A stretch of 64,000 nucleotides of DNA from the NCBI RefSeq assembly GCF_003387075.1, contig NZ_QUMQ01000001.1, positions 6,634,001 through 6,698,000 of the forward strand, written 5' to 3'. The stretch comes from Asanoa ferruginea. GTDB lineage: Bacteria; Actinomycetota; Actinomycetes; Mycobacteriales; Micromonosporaceae. Positions 10,067 through 17,789 of this stretch are shown piece after piece; within the stretch, counting starts at the first letter, position 1; each line of letters opens with the position of its first letter. The notes beneath the pieces were generated by a model. That model was not told where the DNA came from. It made no database searches and worked only from the letters and a program-made list of their open reading frames with translations. The translations under genes were made by a program, and so were the position numbers.

Positions 10067-10083
10067 TTTGCCAGAACGGCAAA
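10067..10083. promoter_or_regulatory. Inverted repeat between divergent methyltransferase and SDR genes
   Basis: TTTGCC and GGCAAA are perfect arms around AGAAC. The SDR gene also has a TAGATT -10 box (10096-10101) that would start transcription about 2 bases before its ATG. The repeat therefore occupies the -35 side of the SDR promoter and could control both directions. No adjacent regulator gene is present. Confidence 0.35.
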
Positions 10084-10109
10084 AACGTTCCGCGCTAGAT
10101 TGATCGTTG

Positions 10110-10913
10110 ATGGACCTGACCGATCGCACCGTGGTGTTGACCGGTGCCACCGACGGCATCGGCCGCGCCACCGCGCTCAAGCTCGCGGGCCACGTCGGCC
10201 ACCTGATCCTGCACGGCCTCCAGACGCGCGCCGAGGTGGCCGGGCTGCTCGACGGCCTCGCGGGCCGGGTCACCTACCTCCAGGCCGACTACGGCCACCT
10301 CGACCAGGTGTCGGGCCTCGCGGCCGACATCAAGGTGGCGGCATCCCACGTCGACCTGCTGATCAACAATGCCGCCCGGCCCGGCCCGCAACGGCGTGAG
10401 CGCACCGCCGACGGCATCGAGGCGACGCTGCAGACCAACTACCTGTCGACGGTGGTGCTCTGCACGACGCTGCGCGCGCGCCTGGGTCGGGTGCTCAACA
10501 TCGCCAGCGCCACACACCTGACCGCCGACCTCGGCCTCGACGATCTCGGCCTGGCCAGCGGCGGCTACTCGGCGGTCGGCGCGTACGCCCGGTCGAAGCT
10601 CGCGATCGTGACCTTCACCTGCTGGCTGGCCGGCCGGCTCGACGGCGGGACGGCGGAGGCGGCGAGCGTGCACCCGGGCGTCATCCGGTCGCGCCTGCTC
10701 AACGACATGTTCTCGATCCAGGGCGCGGCACCCGAGCGCGGCGCCGACAACATCCTGCACGTCGCCCGACTGCCCGGGTCGATCAACGGCCGCTACTTCG
10801 ACGAACGCGAGCCGACCCGGCCCAATCCCACGGCCGAGGCTCCGGCGATCCAGCGGGAACTGCTCGACCGCACGGCCGACCTCCTCGCACCCATCGGCGT
10901 CGACCCGCGCTGA
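10110..10913 (+). CDS. Short-chain dehydrogenase/reductase
   Basis: 267-residue NAD(P)-dependent oxidoreductase. TGATDGIGRATA gives the cofactor motif, NNAARPG the structural NNAG equivalent, IASATH the catalytic serine region, and YARSKLA the catalytic Tyr-x3-Lys. Fold and length resemble retinol-dehydrogenase/WW-domain-oxidoreductase-type SDRs. ATG 10110 is preferred to TTG 10107; a TAGATT box 8 bases upstream predicts a leaderless or nearly leaderless mRNA. The gene stands alone, divergent from the methyltransferase operon. Substrate not assignable. Confidence 0.9.
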   Translation: MDLTDRTVVLTGATDGIGRATALKLAGHVGHLILHGLQTRAEVAGLLDGLAGRVTYLQADYGHLDQVSGLAADIKVAASHVDLLINNAARPGPQRRERTADGIEATLQTNYLSTVVLCTTLRARLGRVLNIASATHLTADLGLDDLGLASGGYSAVGAYARSKLAIVTFTCWLAGRLDGGTAEAASVHPGVIRSRLLNDMFSIQGAAPERGADNILHVARLPGSINGRYFDEREPTRPNPTAEAPAIQRELLDRTADLLAPIGVDPR

Positions 10914-11082
10914 ACGTCGATTCCGCGCACCGGCGGTGCTCCGTAGCTGGTCGAGCAGGTGGCGGCCGGGCGGCCGCTTGAGCGCCGGGCGGTCGTGCCG
11001 GCCGAGCTGGTGGTCCGGCAGAGCTCGACCCGCTGAACCGTTTCATCTTTCCCGTCACACGCTTGACATCGCCCGTTCATGC

Positions 11083-11109
11083 CATGAATTGTTAGCGCTA
11101 ACATTCATG
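11083..11109. promoter_or_regulatory. Extended palindromic operator (GTTAGC-GCTAAC core) upstream of lysR
   Basis: The core TGTTAGCGCTAACA (11090-11103) is a perfect palindrome. It is flanked by CATGAAT (11083-11089) and ATTCATG (11103-11109), inverted copies offset by one base. The central CG and A/T-rich arms resemble LacI/GalR-family operators of actinomycetes more than LysR sites. It lies 26 bases before a LysR-type gene. No LacI gene is in the window, so the binder is unknown. Confidence 0.55.
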
Positions 11110-11134
11110 TTCATATGCAGAGAGGCGCGCCGAC

Positions 11135-12148
11135 ATGGCCGAGTTGGGCGCATCCCCCGCCTTCCCTCGCCGAATCGACAACCGACCGACCTCCGGCGTC
11201 CCGGACGCCGTCGCCGCGGCGCGCATCGAGCTGCGCCAATTGCGCTACTTCATCTCGTTGGCCGAGGAACTCCACTTCGGCCGCGCCGCCGCCCGCGAGC
11301 ACATCGTGCAGTCGGCGCTGAGCCAGCAGGTCCAGCGGCTCGAACGCACCCTCGGCGTGGTGCTGGTGCACCGCACCACCCGACACATCGAACTGACCGC
11401 GGCCGGCTCGCGTTTCCTGCTGGAAGCGCGCCAGATCATCGAGCACGTCGACCGGGCGGCCGGCCTGGCCCAGGGCCTGACATCGGCACCGCCGGCGCTG
11501 CGGGTCGGTCTGCTCGACGAGGGCTACGAGGCGGCCCGGCCGGTGCTGCGGACACTCCGCGCCCGCTACCCGGAACTGGAGGTCCACCAGGTCCAGGTGG
11601 GCGTGCCCGAGCAGTGCCGGATGCTCGCCGACGGCCGCTTGGACGTCGGCATCGGCCGTAGCTGCGCGGCCCCGCCACAGATCGCCTCGGAACTGTTCCG
11701 GCTCGACCCGCTCGGCGTGCTGGTGCCCGACGGTCACCGGCTGGCCCGGCTGCCGGTCGTGCCGGTGTCCGCGCTGGCGGGGGAGACCCTGCTGATGCCC
11801 GACGAGTCCCGGGCGCCGGAGCTGGCCGAGTTCGTGGCCGAGATCTGCCGCACGGCCGGGTTCGTGCCGGCGGCGTTCTGCGGCAGCGCGCTGAACCTGC
11901 GCGCCGCCGTGGACCTGGTGGTCGGTGGTTGCTGCGTGATGTGCGCGCCGGCCTCGACCGCCGACCTGGCGGCGCCGGCCCGGTGGCGGCCCCTCGCACC
12001 GGTGGTCCCGCGCTATCCGTGGTCGGTGCTCTGGCGAGCGGAGCAGCCGGCCCGGGCGGTGCTGGCGCTGGTCGCCATCGCGCGGGAGCTGTCCCGGCGG
12101 GAGGGCTGGCGCGACCCCCGCGAGTCGCGCGTCAACCTGGCAAGCTGA
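11135..12148 (+). CDS. LysR-family transcriptional regulator (N-terminally extended)
   Basis: LysR regulator of 337 residues. The winged HTH begins unusually late, at residue 31 (IELRQLRYFISLAEELHFGRAAA), and is followed by the linker helix and an effector-binding domain (LRVGLLDEGYE...). The 30-residue Pro/Arg-rich extension is genuine if ATG 11135 is used; an AGAGAGG ribosome-binding site is 9 bases upstream and no better start exists in frame. There is no obvious divergent target gene; the upstream SDR is on the same strand. A strong palindrome of LacI type precedes it. Ligand unknown. Confidence 0.87.
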   Translation: MAELGASPAFPRRIDNRPTSGVPDAVAAARIELRQLRYFISLAEELHFGRAAAREHIVQSALSQQVQRLERTLGVVLVHRTTRHIELTAAGSRFLLEARQIIEHVDRAAGLAQGLTSAPPALRVGLLDEGYEAARPVLRTLRARYPELEVHQVQVGVPEQCRMLADGRLDVGIGRSCAAPPQIASELFRLDPLGVLVPDGHRLARLPVVPVSALAGETLLMPDESRAPELAEFVAEICRTAGFVPAAFCGSALNLRAAVDLVVGGCCVMCAPASTADLAAPARWRPLAPVVPRYPWSVLWRAEQPARAVLALVAIARELSRREGWRDPRESRVNLAS

Positions 12149-12233
12149 CCGCTCGCGACCTATCAGCTCGCGGGACGGTGCGAGCGCTCCGCGCGCGGCT
12201 CAGTGTGGCGGCGGCCGCCGGTCGGCATGGCGC

Positions 12234-12413
12234 GTTGTTCGTGGTGGCGGTCAGCCCGAGCGTGGCCGGGTGGCCTGGCGCTGGGTGTGGCGGGTTGTTC
12301 GTGGTGGCGGTCAGCCCGAGCGCGGTCAGGCGGCCTGGCGCCGGGTGTGGGGGTTGTTCGTGGTGGCGGCCGGGCGACAGCGTGGCCGGAGCGTTCGTGC
12401 GTCGGGTATGGCG
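12234..12413. repeat. About 60-bp tandem repeat, three copies, in a non-coding gap
   Basis: Three successive units begin with GTTGTTCGTGGTGGCGG at 12234, 12294 and 12353, so the period is 60 then 59 bases. The first two copies are highly similar; the third diverges after about 17 bases but regains CGTGGCCGG and GTCGGGTATGG. The 397-base interval from 12149 to 12545 holds no convincing gene: open frames through it are Trp/Arg-rich and repeat-driven. Confidence 0.8.
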
Positions 12414-12545
12414 AGCTGATCGCGGTGGCAGTCTTGGTTCCAGGAGCGGACCACGCGTCTACCCGATGAGGGGAGAAATGATGGCGATCACGTCCCCGTG
12501 GCGGGGCGAGGCCGGTCTGCGGTTCGGCCTCGCGAGGCGACTGCG

Positions 12546-12938
12546 ATGACGGTTACCTACCGCTGGCGCGGCGACTTCGACAGCGCCGAGGTCGCGGCGT
12601 TGCACGCCGAGGGGTTCGGGCAACCGGCCACGCCAGAGGACTGGTGGGACCGGGTCAACCGGCACAGTCTCGGGTGGGTCTGTGCGCGGGCCGGCGGCAC
12701 GCTGGTCGGCTTCGTCAACGTGGCGTGGGACGGTGCCACGCACGCGTTCGTCCTGGACACCGTCGTCGCGTCCACCGCCCGGCGGCAGGGGGTCGGCGCC
12801 GCGCTGGTCGCGGCCGCCACCGACGGGGCCCGGGCCGCCGGTTGCGCCTGGTTGCATGTCGACTTCGAGCCCGCGCTCCAGCCCTTCTACGACGCGTGCG
12901 GGTTCATCCCGACCCGGGCCGGCCTCATCGCGCTGTAG
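12546..12938 (+). CDS. GNAT-family N-acetyltransferase
   Basis: 130-residue acetyl-CoA-dependent acyltransferase. The acetyl-CoA pyrophosphate loop is RRQGVGAALV (about residues 78-87), preceded by the beta4 strand FVLDTVVAS and followed by CAWLHVDFEPALQPFYDACGF split over beta5 and alpha4. ATG 12546 was chosen over upstream GTG/ATG codons because GAGGCG lies 7 bases before it and the GNAT fold starts here. The 3' end overlaps the convergent arabinofuranosidase gene by 14 bases. Acceptor unknown. Confidence 0.88.
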   Translation: MTVTYRWRGDFDSAEVAALHAEGFGQPATPEDWWDRVNRHSLGWVCARAGGTLVGFVNVAWDGATHAFVLDTVVASTARRQGVGAALVAAATDGARAAGCAWLHVDFEPALQPFYDACGFIPTRAGLIAL

Positions 12939-14427
12939 TCAACCGGATCATGTTCCAGGACAGCGGCGGCAGCACCGCCTGGACGCGGCCGCCGTCGGCC
13001 TTGGGCGGGTCGAGGCGGCGGGGCGTCACCCGGTCGGGGTTGGTCGCGTCGTTGACCGCGTCGGGGTCGTCGTCGAACAGGGCCACGTGCTCCGCCACGG
13101 CCAGCGACGGCAGCGCCCGCAGGTCGACGTCGAGCGTCAGCTCCTGCCGCTGGTCGCGGTTGACGGCGAACAGGACCACGGAATCTTCGCCCTGGACCGC
13201 CACCGCGTCCAGCACTGGGACCGGGCCGTGGGCGGCGGTCTCGTATACGGGACTGGTTGGCTCCAATCGCAACACCGTGCCGCGTCCGTGGCGAGATGTG
13301 AGTGCGAACGGGTGGTAGCTGCTCTGCCGCCACGCCGGGCCGCCGGGCTCGGTCATGATCAGGCCGATCACGTTGACCAACTGGGCCTGGCAGCCGATCC
13401 GCACCCGGTCGGCGTGCCGGAGCAGGCTGATCAGCAGATCGCCGACGACCACCGCGTCGGTCACCGAGTAGACGTCTTCGATCAGCCGGGGCGTCTGCTC
13501 GATGTCGAGGTTCTTCTCACCGGCGAACCGGGTCTGATACCAGACGTTCCACTCGTCGAACGAAATGTTGATCCGCTTGCGGTGCCGGCCCACCGCCCGC
13601 ACGTGGTCGGCCGTCGCGACCACCGCGTCGATGAACGCGTCCATGTCGACCGCCGACGCGAGGAAGCTGTCGCGGTCACCGTCGCGCTCCTGGTAGTAGG
13701 CGTGCATCGAGACGTAGTCGGCCACCTCGTAGGTCTCCGCCAGCACCGTCGCCTCCCACGAGCCGAACGTCGGCATCGCCAGCGACGAACTGCCGCACGC
13801 CACCAGCTCGATCGACGGGTCGACCAGCCGCATCGCCTTGCCCGTCTCGGCCGCCAACCGTCCATACTCGACAGCCGTCTTGTGGCCGATCTGCCACGGC
13901 CCGTCCATCTCGTTGCCCAGGCACCAGACCTTGATGGCGTACGGGTCAGCCGCGCCGTTGGCCCGCCGGCGGTCGGACCAGTAGGTGCCGGACGGATGGT
14001 TGCAGTATTCGACGAGGTTGCGGGCCGCGTCGATGCCGCGGGTCCCGAGGTTCACCGCCATCATCGTTTCCGCGCCGACCGACCCGGCCCACCGCTGGAA
14101 CTCGTCGACGCCGACATGATTGGGCTCGATCGTGCGCCAGGCGAGATCGATCCTGGTCGGCCGGTCAGCGACCGGGCCGATGCCGTCTTCCCAGTGGTAA
14201 CCGGAGACGAAGTTGCCGCCCGGATAACGCACGATCGGCACGCCCAGCTCCCGGGTCAGCGCCGCCACGTCGCGCCGGAAGCCGTGTTCGTCGGCCTCCG
14301 GGTGGCCCGGCTCGTGGATCCCCTCGTAGACGCACCGGCCGAGGTGCTCGACGAAGCTGCCGTAGAGGCGCGGATCGACCTCGCCGATGCGGAACGCCGG
14401 GTCGACGGTGAGCGATGCGAACTGCAC
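12925..14427 (-). CDS. abfA: Alpha-L-arabinofuranosidase, GH51
   Basis: Intracellular exo-acting glycosidase removing terminal arabinofuranose from arabino-oligosaccharides. The 500-residue (beta/alpha)8 barrel plus C-terminal beta domain matches the family. The acid/base is Glu173 in CLGNEMDGPW and the nucleophile Glu292 in SFDEWNVWY; GGNFVSGYHWEDG near 70-82 is also conserved. No signal peptide is present, so its substrates must be imported, which the upstream binding protein and two permeases can do. It is the last gene of the operon, 60 bases behind the second permease, across a 7-bp tandem repeat. Confidence 0.96.
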   Translation of the reverse strand: MQFASLTVDPAFRIGEVDPRLYGSFVEHLGRCVYEGIHEPGHPEADEHGFRRDVAALTRELGVPIVRYPGGNFVSGYHWEDGIGPVADRPTRIDLAWRTIEPNHVGVDEFQRWAGSVGAETMMAVNLGTRGIDAARNLVEYCNHPSGTYWSDRRRANGAADPYAIKVWCLGNEMDGPWQIGHKTAVEYGRLAAETGKAMRLVDPSIELVACGSSSLAMPTFGSWEATVLAETYEVADYVSMHAYYQERDGDRDSFLASAVDMDAFIDAVVATADHVRAVGRHRKRINISFDEWNVWYQTRFAGEKNLDIEQTPRLIEDVYSVTDAVVVGDLLISLLRHADRVRIGCQAQLVNVIGLIMTEPGGPAWRQSSYHPFALTSRHGRGTVLRLEPTSPVYETAAHGPVPVLDAVAVQGEDSVVLFAVNRDQRQELTLDVDLRALPSLAVAEHVALFDDDPDAVNDATNPDRVTPRRLDPPKADGGRVQAVLPPLSWNMIRLTTAR

Positions 14428-14441
14428 GAAACCTCCTGGAC

Positions 14442-14476
14442 GATGTCAGATGTCAGATGCCTGATGCCTGATGCGC
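14442..14476. repeat. Five tandem 7-bp units between permease and abfA
   Basis: GATGTCA, GATGTCA, GATGCCT, GATGCCT, GATGCGC follow each other without gaps. The array fills most of the 60-base spacer between the second permease and abfA. Slippage-generated length variation here would change the distance to the abfA ribosome-binding site (CAGGAGG, just before its ATG). Confidence 0.75.
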
Positions 14477-14487
14477 GGTGCGCGAGG

Positions 14488-15351
14488 TCAGCCCTTGAGA
14501 CCGGAACCCGCGATGCCCTGCACGATCTGGCGCTGGAAGAGCAGGAACACGGCCACCAGCGGGATCGCGCCGAGGATCGCCGATGCCATCGTGTCCGCGT
14601 ACCGGATGCCGAACGCGCCCTGGACCGTCGCGAGGCCGACCGGCACCGTCATCAGGTCAGGGTTGCTCAGCACCAGCAACGGCCAGAGCAGGTCGTTCCA
14701 GGTCGTCACGAACGTGAAGATGGCGACGGCCGCCACCGCCGGGCGGGCCAGCGGCAGCACGATCCGGCGGTAGACCCGGAAGAAGCTGGCGCCGTCCATC
14801 CGGGCCGCCTCCTCGAGGTCGCGCGGCAGCCCGTCGAAGAACTGCTTGAAGATGAACACCGCGATCGCGGCCGGGATCTGCGGCAGGATCACCGCCCAGT
14901 AGGTGTTGAGCAGCCGCAGCGCGTCGAACTCGCGGAACCACGGCACGATCAGCACCTGGCCCGGGATCATGATGCCGGCCAGAATCGCCCAGAACACGAT
15001 GTTCTTGTAGCGGAACCGCATGCGGGACAGGGCGAACGCGGCCATGCTGGCCACCAGCACGGTGCCGATCGCGGCGAGGCTGGAGACGATGAACGAGGCG
15101 CCGTACCAACTCCACATGTCGGTGTCGCGCAGCGTGCGGGTGAACGCGTCGAGCGTCGGGTTGTCGATCAGCCACGTCGTGCGCGTCGTCTCCGCGTTGG
15201 GCTTGACGGCCGTGTCGACCGCCCACAGCAACGGGACGAGCCAGATCAGCGCGAAGGCGATCAGCACGCCGGCGCAGATCCGGTTGAACAGCTTCTCGCG
15301 GCGATGGATCCGATCCATGGTCAGACCGTCGGACGCGGTAAGAGTCGCCAT
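14488..15351 (-). CDS. Carbohydrate ABC transporter permease (MalG type)
   Basis: 287-residue inner-membrane permease of the CUT1 sugar-import family with six predicted membrane spans. The EAA loop that contacts the ATPase is EEAARMDGASFFRVYRRIVLP. The C-terminal SGLKG is a typical MalG ending. The ATG lies two bases after the stop of the first permease; a GTG six bases upstream, overlapping that stop, is an alternative. With the neighbouring permease and binding protein it should import arabino-oligosaccharides, judged by the co-transcribed GH51 gene. No ATPase gene is adjacent, so a shared MsiK-like ATPase encoded elsewhere is expected. Confidence 0.94.
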   Translation of the reverse strand: MATLTASDGLTMDRIHRREKLFNRICAGVLIAFALIWLVPLLWAVDTAVKPNAETTRTTWLIDNPTLDAFTRTLRDTDMWSWYGASFIVSSLAAIGTVLVASMAAFALSRMRFRYKNIVFWAILAGIMIPGQVLIVPWFREFDALRLLNTYWAVILPQIPAAIAVFIFKQFFDGLPRDLEEAARMDGASFFRVYRRIVLPLARPAVAAVAIFTFVTTWNDLLWPLLVLSNPDLMTVPVGLATVQGAFGIRYADTMASAILGAIPLVAVFLLFQRQIVQGIAGSGLKG

Positions 15352-15353
15352 CG

Positions 15354-16301
15354 TCACACCACCTTCTCCTGCCGGCGCACGAGCGTGAACCAGACGGCCG
15401 ACACCGCGAGGACCACGAGGAAGAACAGCATCGACACGGCCGCGGCGTAGCCGACGCGATAGTTGGTGAAGCCCTCGTCGTAGACGAGTTGCAGGATTGA
15501 GCGGGTGGCGAAGTTGGGCCCGCCGCTGGTCATCAGATACATCTGGTCGAAGACCTTGAGCGACGCGATCACCTGCAACACCGCGACCAGCGTGGTGGTC
15601 CGGCCGAGCATCGGGATGGTGATCCGGCGGACCTGCTGCCACGGCCCGGCCCCATCCATCGCGGCCGCCTCGTAGAGGTCGCGGGGTATCTCCTGGAGCC
15701 CGGCGAGGTAGAGGATGAAGTTGAAGCCGAGCGTCCACCAGACGGTGGTGATGGCCAGCGACGGCATCGCCCAGGCGGCGTCGCCCAGCCAGCTCGGCGC
15801 GGTCATGCCCACCTTGGCCAGCGCCGTGTCGAGCAGACCCAGCGCCGGTGTGTAGAGCCACATCCAGATCAGCGCGACGACCGCGGACGGCAGGATGTAG
15901 GGCGCGAAGAAGGCCAGCCGGAAGAACCACCGGCCACGGGCGACCCGGTTGGCCAGCAGGGCCAGCACGAACCCGAGGATCACCAACGGCGGCGTGGTCA
16001 GGATCGTGAACCACAGCGTGTGCCAGAGCGACGACCAGAAGTCGCTGCTACTCAACGCTTCCGCGTAGTTGCGCAAGCCGGCGGCGCCGTTGAGGCCCGG
16101 CTTGACCAGGCTGGCGTCGGTGAAGCTCAGCACCAGCCCGTAGAGCGCCGGGCCGATGATGAAGAGCAGATAGAGGACGGCGAACGGAGCGAGAAACGCC
16201 GATGCCGCCCGGCCCTGCGGCGCCGCGCGCCGGCGTGGAGCCGTCGGCGCGATGCCCCGGCGGGCGTCGGTGTCGGTCTGGTCGGATGTCTGCGTGGACA
16301 C
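15354..16301 (-). CDS. Carbohydrate ABC transporter permease (MalF type)
   Basis: 315-residue CUT1 permease with an N-terminal cytoplasmic Arg/Ala-rich stretch then six membrane spans. The EAA loop is YEAAAMDGAGPWQQVRRITIP. The GTG start at 16301 has a strong GGGAGG five bases upstream and excludes non-conserved upstream codons. The next permease starts two bases after this gene's stop, so the two should be made in equal amounts. Together they form the membrane channel of the arabinoside importer. Confidence 0.94.
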   Translation of the reverse strand: MSTQTSDQTDTDARRGIAPTAPRRRAAPQGRAASAFLAPFAVLYLLFIIGPALYGLVLSFTDASLVKPGLNGAAGLRNYAEALSSSDFWSSLWHTLWFTILTTPPLVILGFVLALLANRVARGRWFFRLAFFAPYILPSAVVALIWMWLYTPALGLLDTALAKVGMTAPSWLGDAAWAMPSLAITTVWWTLGFNFILYLAGLQEIPRDLYEAAAMDGAGPWQQVRRITIPMLGRTTTLVAVLQVIASLKVFDQMYLMTSGGPNFATRSILQLVYDEGFTNYRVGYAAAVSMLFFLVVLAVSAVWFTLVRRQEKVV

Positions 16302-16329
16302 GGGTGCCTCCCACGACGCACGGAGGGTG

Positions 16330-17649
16330 CTACAGCGGTGACGGGGTGCCTGCGAGCTGCTCGAGGCTGCCACGCATCTGGGCGATGGCCTGTTGCGGTG
16401 ACGCGGCGCCGGACAGGACGTCGCCGATCGCCGAGCCGGTGATGATCTCGAAGTTCGACCCGGAACCCGAATACCAGCCCTCGGCGTCGTACGCGGCCGC
16501 GTCAGCAGCCGACGCGTAGTTGGACTGCGGGCTCATCTGCGCGTATTCGGCGCCCTCGGCGAACGGCAGCCACAACGGGACGTGGCCACCCTCCGTCCAG
16601 GTCTTGCTCTGGTCCAACATGGACCGGACGAAGGTGAGCGACCGGTCGAGCCGCGCCGCGTCGTGGCTGGGCTGGCGGGGCAGCACGAACGTATGTGAGT
16701 CGGCCTGCACCGCGTAGTTGCTTCCCCCGAACACGTTGGGGAACAGCGTCATGCTGAACGGCATCTTGGCCGTCTGGAACGTGGTGATCTCCCACTCGCC
16801 CTGGAACAGGAAAGCGGTCTGGCCGTTGGCGAACATCGCGATCGAGCCCTGATAGTCGATGGGGTTGGGGAACAGCCCGTCTCGGGTGAGGCTCCGCATG
16901 AACGTGAGCACCTGGGTCGCCTTCGCCTCGTCGATCACCACCTTGGTGCCGTCGTCGGCCAGCATCTGCCCGCCGAGTTGCGAGTAGAACGACTGGAACA
17001 TCCGCCACGGCGTCGACGTCTCGGAGACGAACGCCAGCGCGCCGCCGAACTCGCCGGTGACCGCCTTCGCCTTCTTCATCGCGTCGGTGAAAGCCGCCTC
17101 GCTGTCCAACGGCGTGAGCTTGCCGGCCGAGTCGAGCAGGCCGGCCTGCTGGCAGATGTCGGTGTTGTAGAACATCACGAACGGGTGCGTGTCGATCGGG
17201 ATGCAGTAGGCCTTGCCGTCGACCAGCGCCGCCTCCCAGGCCCGCTGGTTGAACTTGTCCGGGGTCATCCCGTGCCTGGCCAGGTCGTCGGGGCGCAGTT
17301 CTTCGAGCAGGTCGGCTCGGACCAGGTTCTTCATCCGGGTCAGGTGCGAGATGGCGACCTCGGGCGGGCGGTCGCCGAGCGTGGCCAGCGACAGCTTCGT
17401 GTAGTAGGGGTTTCCCCAGGCCAGCGTGACGGCGGCGAGTTCGACGTCGGCGTGTTCGGCCCGATAACCATCGAGCATCTGCTGCATGCGTACGCCGTCG
17501 CCGCCGCCGAACAGATTCCAGAAGTCGAGCGTTCCGGTTTCCCGCGAGGTGCTCAGCCCCGCGGCGACCGAGGAGCAACCGGTGAGCGCCGCGGTCGCAC
17601 CCAGTCCGGCGACCGCGAGTAGCTGTCGGCGGCTGAGATTCTTGGTCAT
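16330..17649 (-). CDS. Extracellular sugar-binding lipoprotein (ABC transporter)
   Basis: 439-residue solute-binding protein of the family-1 type. The N-terminus has a twin-arginine-like SRRQLL followed by a hydrophobic stretch and a lipobox ALTGC (Cys25), so it should be a membrane-anchored lipoprotein. The mature part contains the usual DFWNLFGGGDGVRMQQML start and many aromatic residues for sugar stacking. AAGGGA precedes the ATG by about 9 bases. It heads the importer-GH51 operon. The ligand is inferred to be arabinose-containing oligosaccharide from the operon, not from the sequence itself. Confidence 0.93.
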   Translation of the reverse strand: MTKNLSRRQLLAVAGLGATAALTGCSSVAAGLSTSRETGTLDFWNLFGGGDGVRMQQMLDGYRAEHADVELAAVTLAWGNPYYTKLSLATLGDRPPEVAISHLTRMKNLVRADLLEELRPDDLARHGMTPDKFNQRAWEAALVDGKAYCIPIDTHPFVMFYNTDICQQAGLLDSAGKLTPLDSEAAFTDAMKKAKAVTGEFGGALAFVSETSTPWRMFQSFYSQLGGQMLADDGTKVVIDEAKATQVLTFMRSLTRDGLFPNPIDYQGSIAMFANGQTAFLFQGEWEITTFQTAKMPFSMTLFPNVFGGSNYAVQADSHTFVLPRQPSHDAARLDRSLTFVRSMLDQSKTWTEGGHVPLWLPFAEGAEYAQMSPQSNYASAADAAAYDAEGWYSGSGSNFEIITGSAIGDVLSGAASPQQAIAQMRGSLEQLAGTPSPL

Positions 17650-17719
17650 GGCTCCCGTCCCTTCCGAGCCGGCGCGTTGACTGAGCCTCGCTGCCGCACG
17701 GACGGACAGTCCATCGGTT

Positions 17720-17764
17720 GATCTTCGCAATCACAGATCGCCCGGGTGAGAATCGCGAAAGATC
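17720..17764. promoter_or_regulatory. Inverted repeat upstream of the arabinoside importer operon
   Basis: GATCTTCGC (17720-17728) and GCGAAAGATC (17755-17764) are near-perfect inverted arms, one base longer on the right, 26 bases apart. They lie about 70-115 bases upstream of the binding-protein start on the same transcript side, a suitable place for a repressor looping or dimer-of-dimers site. No local regulator gene is available. Confidence 0.35.
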
Positions 17765-17789
17765 GTCACCTGCGGCACCGACCGCTCAG

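Noticed and set aside
11063-11092. TTGACA as -35 box of the orphan lysR
   Set aside because: No acceptable -10 hexamer at 16-18 bases; the sequence there is the palindrome arm.
12203-12469. Small open frame of 88 codons through the 60-bp repeat
   Set aside because: Trp/Arg-rich repetitive translation, no ribosome-binding site, and the repeat period alone keeps the frame open.
12682-15450. Open frame of 922 codons on the + strand
   Set aside because: It lies opposite abfA and the permease, and its Arg/Asp/His-rich translation is the usual mirror of GC-rich genes; the minus-strand genes have family motifs.
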